The notes: generated by a model not told the origin, from the letters alone. A DNA stretch of 64,000 nucleotides from an uncultured Pseudomonadales bacterium (GCA_958296405.1 OY282519.1:1720132-1784131), one strand, 5' to 3'; numbered from the stretch's first letter, positions 8,479 to 20,800 are shown. Made by a program: numbers and translations.

Positions 8479-11400
8479 ATGCTAACCAAGGTCGCAGCCC
8501 CACCGGTCTCCCTTGAGGACAAGTACACCAAAGAGGGCCGGATTTACGTCACTGGCACCCAAGCCTTGGTGCGCCTGCCGCTGCTGCAGCGCCAACTAGA
8601 CCGTGCCCAAGGGTTGCGCACGGCCGGCTACATCTCCGGCTACCGCGGCTCTCCCTTGGGCGGTTTTGATCGGGAGCTGCAGCGGGCTGGTGAAATCCTA
8701 ATGAAAAACAACATCGTCTTTCAGCCCGGCCTCAATGAGGACTTGGCGGCCACGGCCGTTTGGGGGGCGCAACAGGTCGGGCTTAGGGACAACAGCGAGT
8801 ACGACGGCGTGTTCGGCATCTGGTACGGCAAGGGGCCGGGGGTGGATCGCAGCGGGGACGCCTTTCGCCACGCCAACTTGGCCGGCAGCGCCGCCAAGGG
8901 CGGTGTGCTGGCGCTGATGGGAGACGACCACACCTGCGAATCCTCCACCACCTGCCACCAAAGCGAGTTCGCATTGGTCGATGCCATGATACCGATCCTC
9001 AACCCCGCCGGCGTTCAGGAAATCATTGAATTTGGCGTCCACGGCTGGGCGATGTCCCGCCACAGCGGTTGCTGGGTGGGCTTGAAGTGCGTTCACGACA
9101 CGGTGAGTTCCACCGTCTCCGCAGACATCTCCGCCGCCAACTTCAACACTCAAGTTCCAAGCAGTGAAGACCTCCCGGCGGACGGCCTCAACATTCGCGC
9201 CGGCGACACGGCGCGGGAGCAGGAGGCGCGGCTGCACAACCACAAGCTGAAGGCCGCCCAAGCCTATTGCCGTAGCAACGGCCTGGACCGGGTGGTGCTG
9301 GATTGCCCCGCGCCGCACATCGGCATTGTGACCGCCGGCAAGTCCTATCTCGACGTGCGCCAAGCCTTGACGGACCTGAACATTGATAACGGCCGGGCGC
9401 GAGCCGTAGGGCTGCGAATCTATAAGGTTGGCATGGTCTGGCCCTTGGAGCCGACCAAGGCCTTGGAGGCTTGCGGCGGCTTGGCAACCCTTTTGGTGGT
9501 GGAGGAGAAGCGGGACCTGCTGGAAAGCCAGCTCAAGCAGCTCTTCTACGGCAAAGCCGAACGCCCGGCGATCATCGGCAAGTTCGACCGGGACGGCCGG
9601 CCGCTGCTGCGCAGCATCCTAGATCTGAACAGCAACTTGGTGGCCATCACCATCGCCGAAACCATCTTGGCGACGGTGGACGATCCGGCGCTTCAGGAAC
9701 GGCTGGCAAGCCTGAAGGCGCTGGAGGCACAGCCCGAACCCCAGGCGCCCCTAGCGCGCGCACCCTACTTCTGCGCCGGCTGCCCGCACAGCAGCTCCAC
9801 CCACCTGCCGGAGGGCAGCCGCGGCATGGCCGGAATCGGCTGCCACTATCTGGCCCAGTTCATGGACCGCAACGTGGACGGCTTCACCCAAATGGGCGGC
9901 GAAGGCGCCAGTTGGCTCGGCGAGGCGCCCTTCGCCGCAACCGAGCATGTCTTCCAGCAAATGGGCGACGGCACCTACTTCCACTCCGGCGCCTTGGCCA
10001 TCCGCGCCGCCGTGGCTGCCGGGGTCAACATCACCTTCAAGGTGCTTTACAACGATGCGGTGGCGATGACCGGCGGGCAGGCGCACGACGGCCCGCTGAC
10101 GCCTTGGGGCATCAGTTGGCAAGCGCACAGCGAGGGCGTCCAAGCCATCGCCTTGGTGACCGACGAACCGGACAAGTACGCCGTCGACGTGCAGTGGGCA
10201 CCGGGGACCATCCTGCACCACCGCCGCGAACTGGACTGGGTGCAGACCAAGTTCAGAGAGATTCCCGGCACCACCCTCATCATCTATGACCAAACCTGCG
10301 CCGCGGAGAAGCGCCGCCGCCGCAAGCGCAATCTGTATCCAGACCCCGCCAAGCGCCTGTTCATCAACAGCGAACTGTGCGAAGGCTGCGGCGATTGCGG
10401 GGTGGCCTCCAACTGCACGGCGCTGCGGCCCAAGGAGACCTTGCTTGGCCGCAAGCGGGAGATCGACCAATCCGCCTGCAACAAGGACTACTCCTGCGTC
10501 AACGGCTTCTGCCCCAGCTTCGTGACGTTGCTGGGCGGCGGCTTGCGCAAGCCGGAACCCGCCGCCTCGCCGGCTGCGGCGCCGCCGGAACCAGAAAGGA
10601 CCGCGCTGGACAAGGGCTACGGCATCGTCATCACGGGAGTGGGCGGCACCGGGGTGGTGACGGTGGGCGCATTGGTGGCCATGGCCGCCCACATCGAAGG
10701 CAGGGGCTTCGGCGTCTTGGACATGACCGGGTTGGCGCAAAAGGGCGGCGCCGTCATATCGCACCTGCGGCTGGCGCCATGCCCGGAGGACATCGGAACC
10801 ATACGCATTGCCGCCGGAGGCGCCGATCTGCTGATCGGCTGCGACTCCGTGGTTACCGCCGGCGCGGAGGCGTTGCGGACCGTGCGGCGCGACGCCACCC
10901 GAGTGCTGGTCAACACCAGGGAGACGATGCCTGGGGACTTCACCCGCAATGCCGACATGGCCTTCCCGGCCGACGGCCTGATGCGCACCATCACCGAGTG
11001 CGCCGGGGAGGGACAGGTCGAAACCGTCGCCGCCAGCCAATGCGCCGTCAAGCATCTGGGGGACTCCATCGGCGGCAATCTGTTGATGCTGGGGTTTGCC
11101 TACCAACGGGGTCTGATTCCCCTGTCGGCGGAGTCCATCAACACCGCCATCGAAGTCAACGGCGTGTCCGTTGCCATGAACCAACGGGCATTCCTGTTGG
11201 GACGGCAGTTGGCCGCCGGCCTGGTTGCAACCGACGCCGAAGTTGATGCCTTGGCGCCTTCAGCACCATTGCTTGACCCCAACAATTTGGAGAACCTGGT
11301 GCGTCACCGCCACGGCTTCTTGGTGGAGTATCAGAACACCGCCTACGCCGACCGCTACAAGGCGCTGGTCGAACGGGTGCGGCAACGGGAGACGGCGTTG

Positions 11401-11940
11401 GCGATGGGGCCGCCGGCCCTGTCCTTGGCCGTCGCCAAGAACTACTACAAGCTGCTGGCCTACAAGGACGAGTATGAGGTGGCCCGCCTGTACGTCAGCC
11501 CACAATTCGCCAAGCAGCTAAGCGAAACCTTTGCCGGCGACTACCAGCTGAGATTCAACTTGGCGCCGCCGCTCATCGCCAAGCGCGACAAGCAAACCGG
11601 CCATCTTCTTAAGCAGGAGTTTGGCCCTTGGATACTGAAGGCGTTCCGCATTCTCGCCGGGCTGAAGGGGCTGCGCGGCACCGCCTTCGATCTTTTCGGT
11701 CACACCAAGGAGAGGCGCATGGAGCGCCGCCTGATCACGGACTACGAACAAATGCTTGAGGAGTTGCTGCCGGCCCTGTCGGCGGCCAACTACGACGCAG
11801 CGGTGGCGTTGGCCGAATTGCCCGAAGACGTGCGCGGCTTCGGCCATGTCAAGGAAGCCGGTGTCCGGCGAATGCGGGAAAGGATGAAGCGCTACCTAGC
11901 GCAGTTCCACGGCGCGGAGCGGACCCTGAAGGTCGCCTGA
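8479..11940 (+). CDS. Fused indolepyruvate-type 2-oxoacid:ferredoxin oxidoreductase
   Basis: A 1153-residue fused enzyme (IorA+IorB type) that oxidatively decarboxylates 2-oxo acids, classically aryl pyruvates, to acyl-CoA with ferredoxin as acceptor. The order is the pyrimidine-binding domain (ISGYRGSPLGG near residue 54), the TPP-binding domain (CAGCPHSSST, then GDGTYFHSG with a downstream YND), a 4Fe-4S region starting at C634 (CEGCGDCGVASNC, then CNKDYSCVNGFCPSF), and the IorB gamma domain (ITGVGGTGVVTVG) with a C-terminal extension containing the DUF6537-like segment. It is 12 bases from the GH116 gene and likely in the same transcript. Why an aryl-pyruvate-type enzyme travels with a glycosidase is unclear. 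The symbol is left blank because substrate specificity is not proven. Confidence 0.9.
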   Translation: MLTKVAAPPVSLEDKYTKEGRIYVTGTQALVRLPLLQRQLDRAQGLRTAGYISGYRGSPLGGFDRELQRAGEILMKNNIVFQPGLNEDLAATAVWGAQQVGLRDNSEYDGVFGIWYGKGPGVDRSGDAFRHANLAGSAAKGGVLALMGDDHTCESSTTCHQSEFALVDAMIPILNPAGVQEIIEFGVHGWAMSRHSGCWVGLKCVHDTVSSTVSADISAANFNTQVPSSEDLPADGLNIRAGDTAREQEARLHNHKLKAAQAYCRSNGLDRVVLDCPAPHIGIVTAGKSYLDVRQALTDLNIDNGRARAVGLRIYKVGMVWPLEPTKALEACGGLATLLVVEEKRDLLESQLKQLFYGKAERPAIIGKFDRDGRPLLRSILDLNSNLVAITIAETILATVDDPALQERLASLKALEAQPEPQAPLARAPYFCAGCPHSSSTHLPEGSRGMAGIGCHYLAQFMDRNVDGFTQMGGEGASWLGEAPFAATEHVFQQMGDGTYFHSGALAIRAAVAAGVNITFKVLYNDAVAMTGGQAHDGPLTPWGISWQAHSEGVQAIALVTDEPDKYAVDVQWAPGTILHHRRELDWVQTKFREIPGTTLIIYDQTCAAEKRRRRKRNLYPDPAKRLFINSELCEGCGDCGVASNCTALRPKETLLGRKREIDQSACNKDYSCVNGFCPSFVTLLGGGLRKPEPAASPAAAPPEPERTALDKGYGIVITGVGGTGVVTVGALVAMAAHIEGRGFGVLDMTGLAQKGGAVISHLRLAPCPEDIGTIRIAAGGADLLIGCDSVVTAGAEALRTVRRDATRVLVNTRETMPGDFTRNADMAFPADGLMRTITECAGEGQVETVAASQCAVKHLGDSIGGNLLMLGFAYQRGLIPLSAESINTAIEVNGVSVAMNQRAFLLGRQLAAGLVATDAEVDALAPSAPLLDPNNLENLVRHRHGFLVEYQNTAYADRYKALVERVRQRETALAMGPPALSLAVAKNYYKLLAYKDEYEVARLYVSPQFAKQLSETFAGDYQLRFNLAPPLIAKRDKQTGHLLKQEFGPWILKAFRILAGLKGLRGTAFDLFGHTKERRMERRLITDYEQMLEELLPALSAANYDAAVALAELPEDVRGFGHVKEAGVRRMRERMKRYLAQFHGAERTLKVA

Positions 11941-12106
11941 ATCTCGCTGCAAAGCTGCCAGCGCGTTGACCAAGAGCGCCTTGCCGCCATAGCCTTTGCG
12001 TTTGAGCTCTGCGGGATGTCGGCTCGTCTGACAAGGACGCGGGGACCATGAAACTTGGCACAGCCCGGTTTCCGGTCGCAGCACCTCCGGGTCTGGCCCT
12101 TGCTCC

Positions 12107-12538
12107 TTAACCGGGATCAATCACCCCTTTCGTCAGCAGGATGTTGCCGTACAGCCGCCGCTCCCCTGTCGCCACCACCGCAAAGGCCCCCTTCACCCGG
12201 TCGTAGAAGGCGAAGCGCTCCAAGGCGCCGCAGGCGGCGTTCGCATCGGCTGACGCCACCAAGCGGCGAAACTCGGCAACGACTTCGGGCACCGCCTCGA
12301 CGTCTCCGACTACCTGCATGCTGTGTACCGGGTGCTCCACATAGGCATCCAGCGGCAACACCGACAGCACCGCCTGCAAGACCTGGACGGCGGACACCCC
12401 ATCCAGCCGCACCAAACGTTCGGTGGCGCTCTGCGCCGGATAGTTGGCGTCGACGATGGCGATTTCGTCCCCATGCCCCATGCTGCGCAGGATGTGCAGC
12501 AGGTCCGGCCCCAACAGCGGATCCAAGTTCTTCAGCAT
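12107..12538 (-). CDS. fucU: RbsD/FucU-family sugar mutarotase
   Basis: A 143-residue RbsD/FucU protein; the start MLKNLDPLLGPDLLHILRSMGHGDEIAIVDANYP carries the family's catalytic His and the GHGDEI/DANYP motifs. FucU interconverts the anomers of L-fucose. It is the last gene of a minus-strand operon encoding an oxidative L-fucose pathway and begins 6 bases after the SDR stop. Supplying the correct anomer to the fucose dehydrogenase is the expected job. RbsD (ribose pyranase) is the alternative, made less likely by the neighbours. Confidence 0.85.
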   Translation of the reverse strand: MLKNLDPLLGPDLLHILRSMGHGDEIAIVDANYPAQSATERLVRLDGVSAVQVLQAVLSVLPLDAYVEHPVHSMQVVGDVEAVPEVVAEFRRLVASADANAACGALERFAFYDRVKGAFAVVATGERRLYGNILLTKGVIDPG

Positions 12539-12544
12539 GTTGCG

Positions 12545-14501
<1,957 letters not shown>

Positions 14502-14503
14502 TT

Positions 14504-14800
14504 TCAACCCACCGCCTTGCGGGTGTGGCTGGGGATGTAGTCGCTTTTCATGTTGTGCAGGTGGACGTGATCTCCAACGACAATGTCAGCGAGCGCTGAG
14601 CCGATTGAGGCGCCGTACTTGAGGATCTTTTCCCCCTTCGCCAGCGGGCGGCGGGCAATTTTGTGGCCAAGGGGAATCATCTGCGTCAGGACCACGGGTT
14701 GATGATCGATGCAAAGCGTCTCGCCGGGCGTCAAATCCCGGCAACTGACCAGAATGTTGTCTTTCTGATGCAGCAGCACATGCGCCTTGCGATTGATCAT
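14504..14800 (-). CDS. SAF-domain subunit of UxaA-type dehydratase
   Basis: A 98-residue protein consisting only of a SAF domain, the N-terminal part of UxaA-like dehydratases: DNILVSCRDLTPGE, a HKIARRPLAKGEKILKYG core and a HLHNMKS end. Larger family members carry this fused to the catalytic part; here it is a separate gene just upstream of it. Its ATG overlaps the amidohydrolase stop in an ATGA, so translation is coupled. It should form one enzyme with the 13302-14501 product. Confidence 0.82.
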   Translation of the reverse strand: MINRKAHVLLHQKDNILVSCRDLTPGETLCIDHQPVVLTQMIPLGHKIARRPLAKGEKILKYGASIGSALADIVVGDHVHLHNMKSDYIPSHTRKAVG

Positions 14801-15648
14801 CCCGCCCGCCGGCTTCCGTCCAAGCCATAGAAGGCCGCCGCCGTGCCGCCGAAGACGCGCTCTTGGTCAGCCGCCGACAGCCGGGCGATGAAGCCTTCGC
14901 ACATCGTGCGCCAGCCTTGGTAGCAGCCCGCTAGGTTCAGAACCGGCCAATCGCTGCCCCACATCAGCTTCCGCGCGCCGAAGCACTCCAGCAGAAAGTC
15001 CGCATAGGGCTGGATTCGCGCCGGCTGCGGATTTTCGCCGGCCTCGGTCAGCAGGCCAGACAGCTTGCAATGGCAGTTTTCCAAGGCGGCCAGTTCCCGC
15101 ATCTGCGCCCGCCACCGGCCGTTGCTGCCGTTGGCGATGTCCGGCTTGGCGGCGTGGTCGATCACCACCGCTAGGCCGGGATGACGGCGCAACAGGACCA
15201 GCAGGTTGTCTAGGTGAATCGGCTTGACCAGCGCATCGAAGGTCAAGCCAAGTTGCTGCAGGGCGGCAAAGGCCGGCTGCAGGCCGGGGCGGAGCATCCA
15301 ATCGGTCTCGGCAATGTCCTGGATCATGGGCCGCACCCCGACGAAATAGGGGTTTTCGGCCAGTTCCGCCAACACCGTTGCCGCGGCGGCGTCTTCCATG
15401 TCCACCCAGCCCACCACCGCGGCGATGAAGTCTTCCTGTTCGGCCAACAATAGCAGGTAGCGGGTTTCAGCCAAGCTGTCGGCTGCTTGCACCAGAACGG
15501 TTTTTTGGATGCCGGCGCTTTGCAGCAGGGGACTTAGGTGCTGCGGCAGACAGTCCCGATGCAAGGGTGCGAGATTTGGGGTCAGCCAGCGGTAGTCCCC
15601 TCTGTCGAGCTTCCAGAAGTGCTGATGGGCGTCGATGGCTTGGCTCAT
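14797..15648 (-). CDS. Amidohydrolase-2 family lactonase (L-fuconolactonase-like)
   Basis: A 283-residue COG3618-type amidohydrolase (predicted metal-dependent TIM-barrel hydrolase). It begins MSQAIDAHQHFWK with the HxH metal motif, continues with DHAAKPDI and ends with LMWGSDWPVLNL, whose Asp is the last metal or catalytic residue. Relatives hydrolyse sugar lactones such as L-fuconolactone and L-rhamnonolactone. The start at 15648 is fixed by an ATGA overlap with the aldo/keto reductase stop, although the frame is open for another 74 codons upstream. In the pathway it would open the lactone made by the fucose dehydrogenase to L-fuconate. Confidence 0.85.
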   Translation of the reverse strand: MSQAIDAHQHFWKLDRGDYRWLTPNLAPLHRDCLPQHLSPLLQSAGIQKTVLVQAADSLAETRYLLLLAEQEDFIAAVVGWVDMEDAAAATVLAELAENPYFVGVRPMIQDIAETDWMLRPGLQPAFAALQQLGLTFDALVKPIHLDNLLVLLRRHPGLAVVIDHAAKPDIANGSNGRWRAQMRELAALENCHCKLSGLLTEAGENPQPARIQPYADFLLECFGARKLMWGSDWPVLNLAGCYQGWRTMCEGFIARLSAADQERVFGGTAAAFYGLDGSRRAG

Positions 15649-16694
15649 GCGGCAGCCTCCCGTTGGCTTGGCAGCGGGGCTTGGGGATGCACCAGCCCCG
15701 CATCCCGCAGCGCTTGCCAAAAGGCGCCTGGAATGGGGTGGCGGTGAAACGCCAAGGCTTGGCCCACGTCCCCGCTGCTGGCGAGGCCCGGAATCACCGA
15801 AGCGACGGCGGGGTGGGCCAAGGGAAACTGCAAGGCGGCGGCGGCCAAGCGCACGTCGAACTCCCGGCAAACCCCCTGGATTCGCCTAACCCGCTCAATG
15901 ATGGGCTTTGGCGCTGGCGCATAGTTGTAATACGGCGGCCGGCCGGCATCGACGCCAGTGGCCAAAATGCCGGAATTGTAGGGGCCGCCGACGATGACCG
16001 CGACGCCCTCGGCTTCGCATCTTGGCAGGAAGCAGTCTAATGCGCCCTGCTCCAGCAGGGTGTAGCGGCCGGCCAACAAGAAGCAGTCGAAGTCGCCGTG
16101 CGCCATCGCTTGGTTGCAGACCTCCCATTCGTTGACGCCGGCGCCGATGGCCCGCACCGACCCGTCGCGGCGCAGTGCGTCCAAGGCCCGATAGCCACCG
16201 TCCATCGCTTCGGCGAAGATCGCTGGATGGTTGGTGCCGTGGGTGGCCTCGCCGATGTCGTGGAGCAGCAGCAGGTCGATGCGCTCTAGGCCAAGGCGCT
16301 CCAAGCTGGCCTCGAAGGAGCGCATGACCCCATCATAGGAGTAGTCATAGACCGGCTCGAACGGCATGGGGGAGCGGAAGCCGTGGCGCAGGGCGCAGCC
16401 GTCGATGCGTTTCGCCGGCGCCAGCAGGCGGCCCACCTTGGTTGACAGAACGAAGCTGTTCTGGTCGACGCTGCGCAAATGGTCGCCAAGCCGCGCTTCG
16501 CTTAGGCCAAACCCATAGTAGGGGGCGGTGTCGAAGAAGCGAATGCCCTGCTCCCAAGCGGCGTCCAGAGCCTCCACAGCAGCTTCGGCGGACACTTCTC
16601 GGTAGAGGTTGCCAAGCCCAGCGCCACCGAAGCCGAGTTCGGTGACCTGAATGCCGACGGTGCCCAAGGGGCTTTTGGTCAACGCAGCCGCCAT
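15645..16694 (-). CDS. Aldo/keto reductase, likely L-fucose (D-threo-aldose) 1-dehydrogenase
   Basis: A 349-residue AKR with the complete catalytic tetrad: Asp and Tyr in FFDTAPYYGFG, Lys in STKVGR and His in LLLHDIG. The overall sequence, including ELGFGGAGLGNLYR and IVGGPYNSGILATG, resembles D-threo-aldose 1-dehydrogenase and pyridoxal 4-dehydrogenase. It would oxidise L-fucose to L-fuconolactone with NAD(P)+. It is the first gene of the five-step operon and is coupled to the lactonase by an ATGA overlap. A perfect inverted repeat lies just upstream of the start, probably an IclR operator. Confidence 0.84.
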   Translation of the reverse strand: MAAALTKSPLGTVGIQVTELGFGGAGLGNLYREVSAEAAVEALDAAWEQGIRFFDTAPYYGFGLSEARLGDHLRSVDQNSFVLSTKVGRLLAPAKRIDGCALRHGFRSPMPFEPVYDYSYDGVMRSFEASLERLGLERIDLLLLHDIGEATHGTNHPAIFAEAMDGGYRALDALRRDGSVRAIGAGVNEWEVCNQAMAHGDFDCFLLAGRYTLLEQGALDCFLPRCEAEGVAVIVGGPYNSGILATGVDAGRPPYYNYAPAPKPIIERVRRIQGVCREFDVRLAAAALQFPLAHPAVASVIPGLASSGDVGQALAFHRHPIPGAFWQALRDAGLVHPQAPLPSQREAAA

Positions 16695-16705
16695 CGTTCA
16701 AATCA

Positions 16706-16736
16706 TTCAGATGGAAAATGAAGATGCACATCTGAA
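16706..16736. promoter_or_regulatory. Inverted-repeat operator candidate upstream of the fucose operon
   Basis: Perfect 8-bp arms TTCAGATG (16706-16713) and CATCTGAA (16729-16736) are separated by 15 bases. The site begins 12 bases upstream of the aldo/keto reductase start. It lies in an AT-rich pocket between the operon and the adjacent IclR-type regulator gene, so it is the obvious candidate binding site for that regulator. Confidence 0.5.
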
Positions 16737-16874
16737 ACATAGTGGATGCCCAGCTCGCCTGTCAACGACTTTCGCCGGAACGGGCATCTGCGCGAATGGG
16801 CGAGGGGAGTTTCAGGAGTTCAGCGGGAAGACACGAAAGAGCGTTGGTTCGGCGAAAAACCCCGGGTCAAGGAT

Positions 16875-17684
16875 TCAACCTCCCCGCGGCTGGGAGTCCT
16901 GATCGGCTGAAGCGCGATGGCCCAAGGCGTCGGAAATGTCCGTTGCGGCGGCGGCCAAGTATTGCCGGGTATGTTCGAGGTTCAACTTGTGGGAGCCGTC
17001 CAGGTGCTCCAGGAAAGGCACAACCAAGGCGGCGGTGATGGCGCCGGAGTAGTCGAACACCGGGTAGCCGAGGTCCTTCACCCCTTGCACCTGCTGGCTT
17101 TCGATCATCTCAAAGCCTTGCTTCAGCACACGGTCAAGAGCCTTTTTCAATTCTGGGCGAGTCATTCGGGGCTGCGGCTTGGCCTCGCTCAGCATCCGCC
17201 GCCGCTCCTCTTGGCTGGAGAAGGCCAGCAGAATGTGGCCGGAGCAGCTGTTGGCCAGGGGCGCCTCGGCGCCTAGGCGGACGCCGAAACCGCGGTCCGC
17301 CGGGCTGCCGTGCTGCGCCACGACGATGCCTCGGCCTTGATAGTGGATGACCAAGTGGCAGGATTGCTCAACGGTTTGCGCCAGTTTGGACATGGCCGGA
17401 GCGGCGGCGCCGGACAGGCGCTGAACGCGGGGCTGCCGATGGGTCAGGGTAAACAGCTTCAGCGTCATGCCGTAGGTTTCTGACTCGCGGTCCAAGTAGA
17501 CGTAGTCCCGGTCGTTCAGCACCACCAGCATGCGGAAGATTTCACCCTTGGAGCGCCCCAGTTTGGCGGCGATCTGCCCCAAGGAAAGGCGGCCGGGTTC
17601 AGCGGCCAACAGCTCCAAAATGTCGAGGCCCTTGGCCAAAGCTGGGGCGGTGTACGTTTTGCGTCTGGTCGCGGGGGTTGCCAT
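16875..17684 (-). CDS. IclR-family transcriptional regulator
   Basis: A 269-residue IclR regulator. The N-terminal winged helix contains LAKGLDILELLAAEPGRLSLGQIAAKLGRSKGEIFRML. The C-terminal effector domain contains the characteristic GVRLGAEAPLANSCSGHILLAF and FDYSGAITAALVVPF. The start is the ATG at 17684 with GAGG eight bases upstream; the frame extends further but without a better start. It lies in the same direction as, and 180 bases upstream of, the fucose operon. It most likely controls that operon in response to fucose or a pathway intermediate. Confidence 0.88.
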   Translation of the reverse strand: MATPATRRKTYTAPALAKGLDILELLAAEPGRLSLGQIAAKLGRSKGEIFRMLVVLNDRDYVYLDRESETYGMTLKLFTLTHRQPRVQRLSGAAAPAMSKLAQTVEQSCHLVIHYQGRGIVVAQHGSPADRGFGVRLGAEAPLANSCSGHILLAFSSQEERRRMLSEAKPQPRMTRPELKKALDRVLKQGFEMIESQQVQGVKDLGYPVFDYSGAITAALVVPFLEHLDGSHKLNLEHTRQYLAAAATDISDALGHRASADQDSQPRGG

Positions 17685-17812
17685 TGCCAAGCCCTCACCC
17701 AGTCCAGGAATCCGCTTCGGACAGCGGGACAACGCCCCAAATGAAGCTGAACGGCAGACCGAGGTCGTTAACTTCGGGATGGCGGGCGTCGCAGTTCACG
17801 TTCGCTCGGCAG

Positions 17813-20800
17813 TCATTCCTCAAGCAGCGCCGCTTGGGGCTGCCGCCGCCAAAAGAGCTCCCGCGGGCGGCGGTTGCCGGTGACGACTTCATGGAGCGTG
17901 AGCGCATCGTAAAGGCGACCGTTGAGCATCACCTTGTCGATGTCATCCGAGTTGCGGATGTCGTCCAACGGATTGCTGTTGAGAATCACCAAATCGGCCA
18001 GCTTGCCCGCCTCCAGGGAGCCGAGGTCCGCATCCATGCCTAGGTAGCGGGCCGGTGCGCGGGTGCCGGCGGCGAGGGCCTGCATGGGCGACATGCCGCC
18101 TAACGCAAAGCTCCACAGCTCCCAGTGGGCGCCGAGACCCTCCCGCTGACCGTGGCCGCCGATGTTGACGTCAAGGCCTCGTTCGGCCAACCGTCGGCCC
18201 GCGGCGGCGCTGTCGAACAAGGGCCGATACTCGGATTCCGGCGCCGTCAGCCGGCGCACCGCCCGGGCTTGCAGCAGGCGCGGCGGCACATAGCGCGAAA
18301 GCAAAGGATGCTTCCAGACCTCCGATTGCTGATACCAATAGTCCTCGCCCCGCAAACCGCCGTAATTGACGATCAAGGTCAGGGTGTAGCCCACCGGCGT
18401 ACCGGACCAGAACTGCATGACGTCTTCGTAAAGGGGCGCGGCCGGCACATTATGCTCGATGCCGGTGGCGCCGTCGGCGATCAGGCTCATGTCCAGATGG
18501 TAGAGCGAACCGCCCTCCGCCACCGCCATCAGGCCGGCCTCCCGCGCGGCCACGTTTACCTGCTGACGCTGCTCCCGCCGGGGCTGATTGTAGTTCTTGA
18601 CGCTGATCGCGCCTTGCGCCTTGAGGCGGCGCACATGGCGGCGGGCGTCCTCCAGGCTGTCGATGACGGCGTAGCGCTCCTCCCTGGCCCCGTAGATGAT
18701 CTCGCCTGTGGAGAAGATGCGGGGCGCCAACAAGTGTCCGGCGCGTTGCAGTTCGGCGGCAGCGAAGATGTCGCTGGCCCAGTTGGAGGGGTCGTGAATG
18801 GTGGTCACCCCCAACGCCAGATAAGCCAAGTTCAGCCAGTTCTGCTGCGGCACCAGTTCGTTTTCCCCTTGGGGGCCGTGGGCATGGGCGTCGATCAAGC
18901 CCGGCATGAGGGTCTTGCCCGCCACGCTGAGGATCTGGGCATCCTTGGGGATGGCGACGTCCCCAACCTTGCCGACCGAGACTATGCGATTGCCGCGCAT
19001 CAGCAGCAGGCCTTCCTCGATCACTGCATCTGCAGGGTCCATGGTGATGATGCGCCCGCCAGCCAGCGCCAAGGCCCCCGCCGGTTTGTCTGCGGCGACC
19101 GAAATGGACAGCTCGGCGCTCACTGGCGCCGAGGCTGGGACCTCCGCCTCCGTTCGCCACAGTGTCGGCCCCGAACTCCAGGACAGGCGCCGCCGGCCCG
19201 ACCAAGCCGGAAACTGGCCACCGTCCCCACTGAGCCTGCGGATGGAGAACGCCTTGTATTCATTGCCCTTGTCCCTCTCCGGCACCCCCACCTTGACCGC
19301 CACCGGCGCCGGCGGCATGGGCATCAGATAAACGTGGTAGTTCTCCCGAAAGGCCAGCCAGCGTTCATCCGGCGACATTAGCAGGCGCATGGCCCGGTCC
19401 GAGTAGGCATGGCTGCGTTCGTCCTCACCGCCAAGGCCAATGCTGACCAGATGCTCCTCGCCATTCACGTTGCGGGCGCCGGGAATGTTGGAGGCGTTCT
19501 TGGTTCGGGTCAGAAAGATGCGGTCGTTGGCCTGGCCAAAGTGCGGGTCGCGGCCATCGTCGGTGATGCGCCGAAGCTCTCCCCCAGCGGCCGGCAGCCA
19601 ATAGACGCCGGGATTCTCGGACCACAGAGGCGAGGTCAGCGCCCCGGCTGCGCCCTTCTCCACCACTATCAGCGCCCCGTCCGGGCTGAATTGAGGCCGC
19701 CGGTAGTAGCCGGGCTGCCGGGTCAAAACCTTGGCCTTGCCGCCGCCGGCCGAAACTCGTCGCACCGAACCGAGCTCCGCATCGGTCCAGCTAACGAACA
19801 CGATGGCGCGGCCGTCCCGCGACCAGCTGGGGAAGAGCTCAAACCGCCCCTCCCCATCCCGGGTCAGCAGCCTCGGTTCGCCATCGGGCAGGGCTTTGAC
19901 GTAGAGCCGCCCCAAGGACTCATAGGCCACCGCGGTTCCGTCCGGAGACACCGCCGGCCAACGTGTCATCTTGGTGCCGAAACGGTCTGGGGCCACCTCC
20001 ACCGGGAAGCGTGGCGGCTCTGTGACGGTGCGGGTCTGACGCACCTTGAAGGGGACTTCGGCCACCGATTTGTCCGCCAGAAACAGCCGCCGGATCTTGC
20101 CGCCGGCCCAGAACAGGATGGATTCCGAGTCCGGCGTCCAGTCCATGTTCGGATACAGCCCTTGGATGGCCCAGCCTTCCTGCATGTCGCGGTCCAAACC
20201 TTCGTGGAGCAGTTCGATTGCGCCGCTGGTCAAGTCCTTCACAAACAGGGCGCTGCGTTCGCCCAGCCGGCGCACGAAGGCGAGCCGCCGCCCGTCCGGT
20301 GACGGCGCTGCCCGCACTGCGCCGCCATTGCCCGTCACCGCCTCGCTGACTGCGCCGCTGGCCAAGTCGTAGCGCTTGATTTGGAAAGTCTCCTTATTGG
20401 AGTCTTGGGAATAGACGAACAGGTCGCCGGGGGTCACGTTCTCCGTGTAGTACAGCGCTTGGCCGTCGGCGGAGAAAATCGGCTCCCCCAACTCCTTTTG
20501 CAAGGTCTCGCTGCGCCGTTCGACCAAGGCGGCGCCCTTGCCGCCGGCGCGGTGGTAAAGCCAGATTTCGCCAGTGCCCAGAGAGCGCCATGTGGTGTAG
20601 TGCTTGCGCGCCGCGATGAAGCGGCCATCGGCGCTCCAAGTGGGATTGTTCAGGGTGTGGAACGCTTCTGCGCTGATCGCCCTGGCGCCGCCGCCATCCG
20701 CCTGCATCACCCAGATGTTGGCGCTGCCGCCGCGGTCCGAGATGAAGGCGATGTGGGCGCCGTCCGGCGCAAAGCGCGGCTGCATGTCCCAAGCGGGACC

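Noticed and set aside
9751..11184. 477-codon minus-strand frame in the oxidoreductase region
   Set aside because: Antisense to the conserved ferredoxin oxidoreductase with no domain similarity.
14797..15870. Longer lactonase starting at 15870
   Set aside because: The added 74 residues overlap the AKR gene and have no family similarity; the ATGA start at 15648 begins exactly at the conserved DAHQHFW region.
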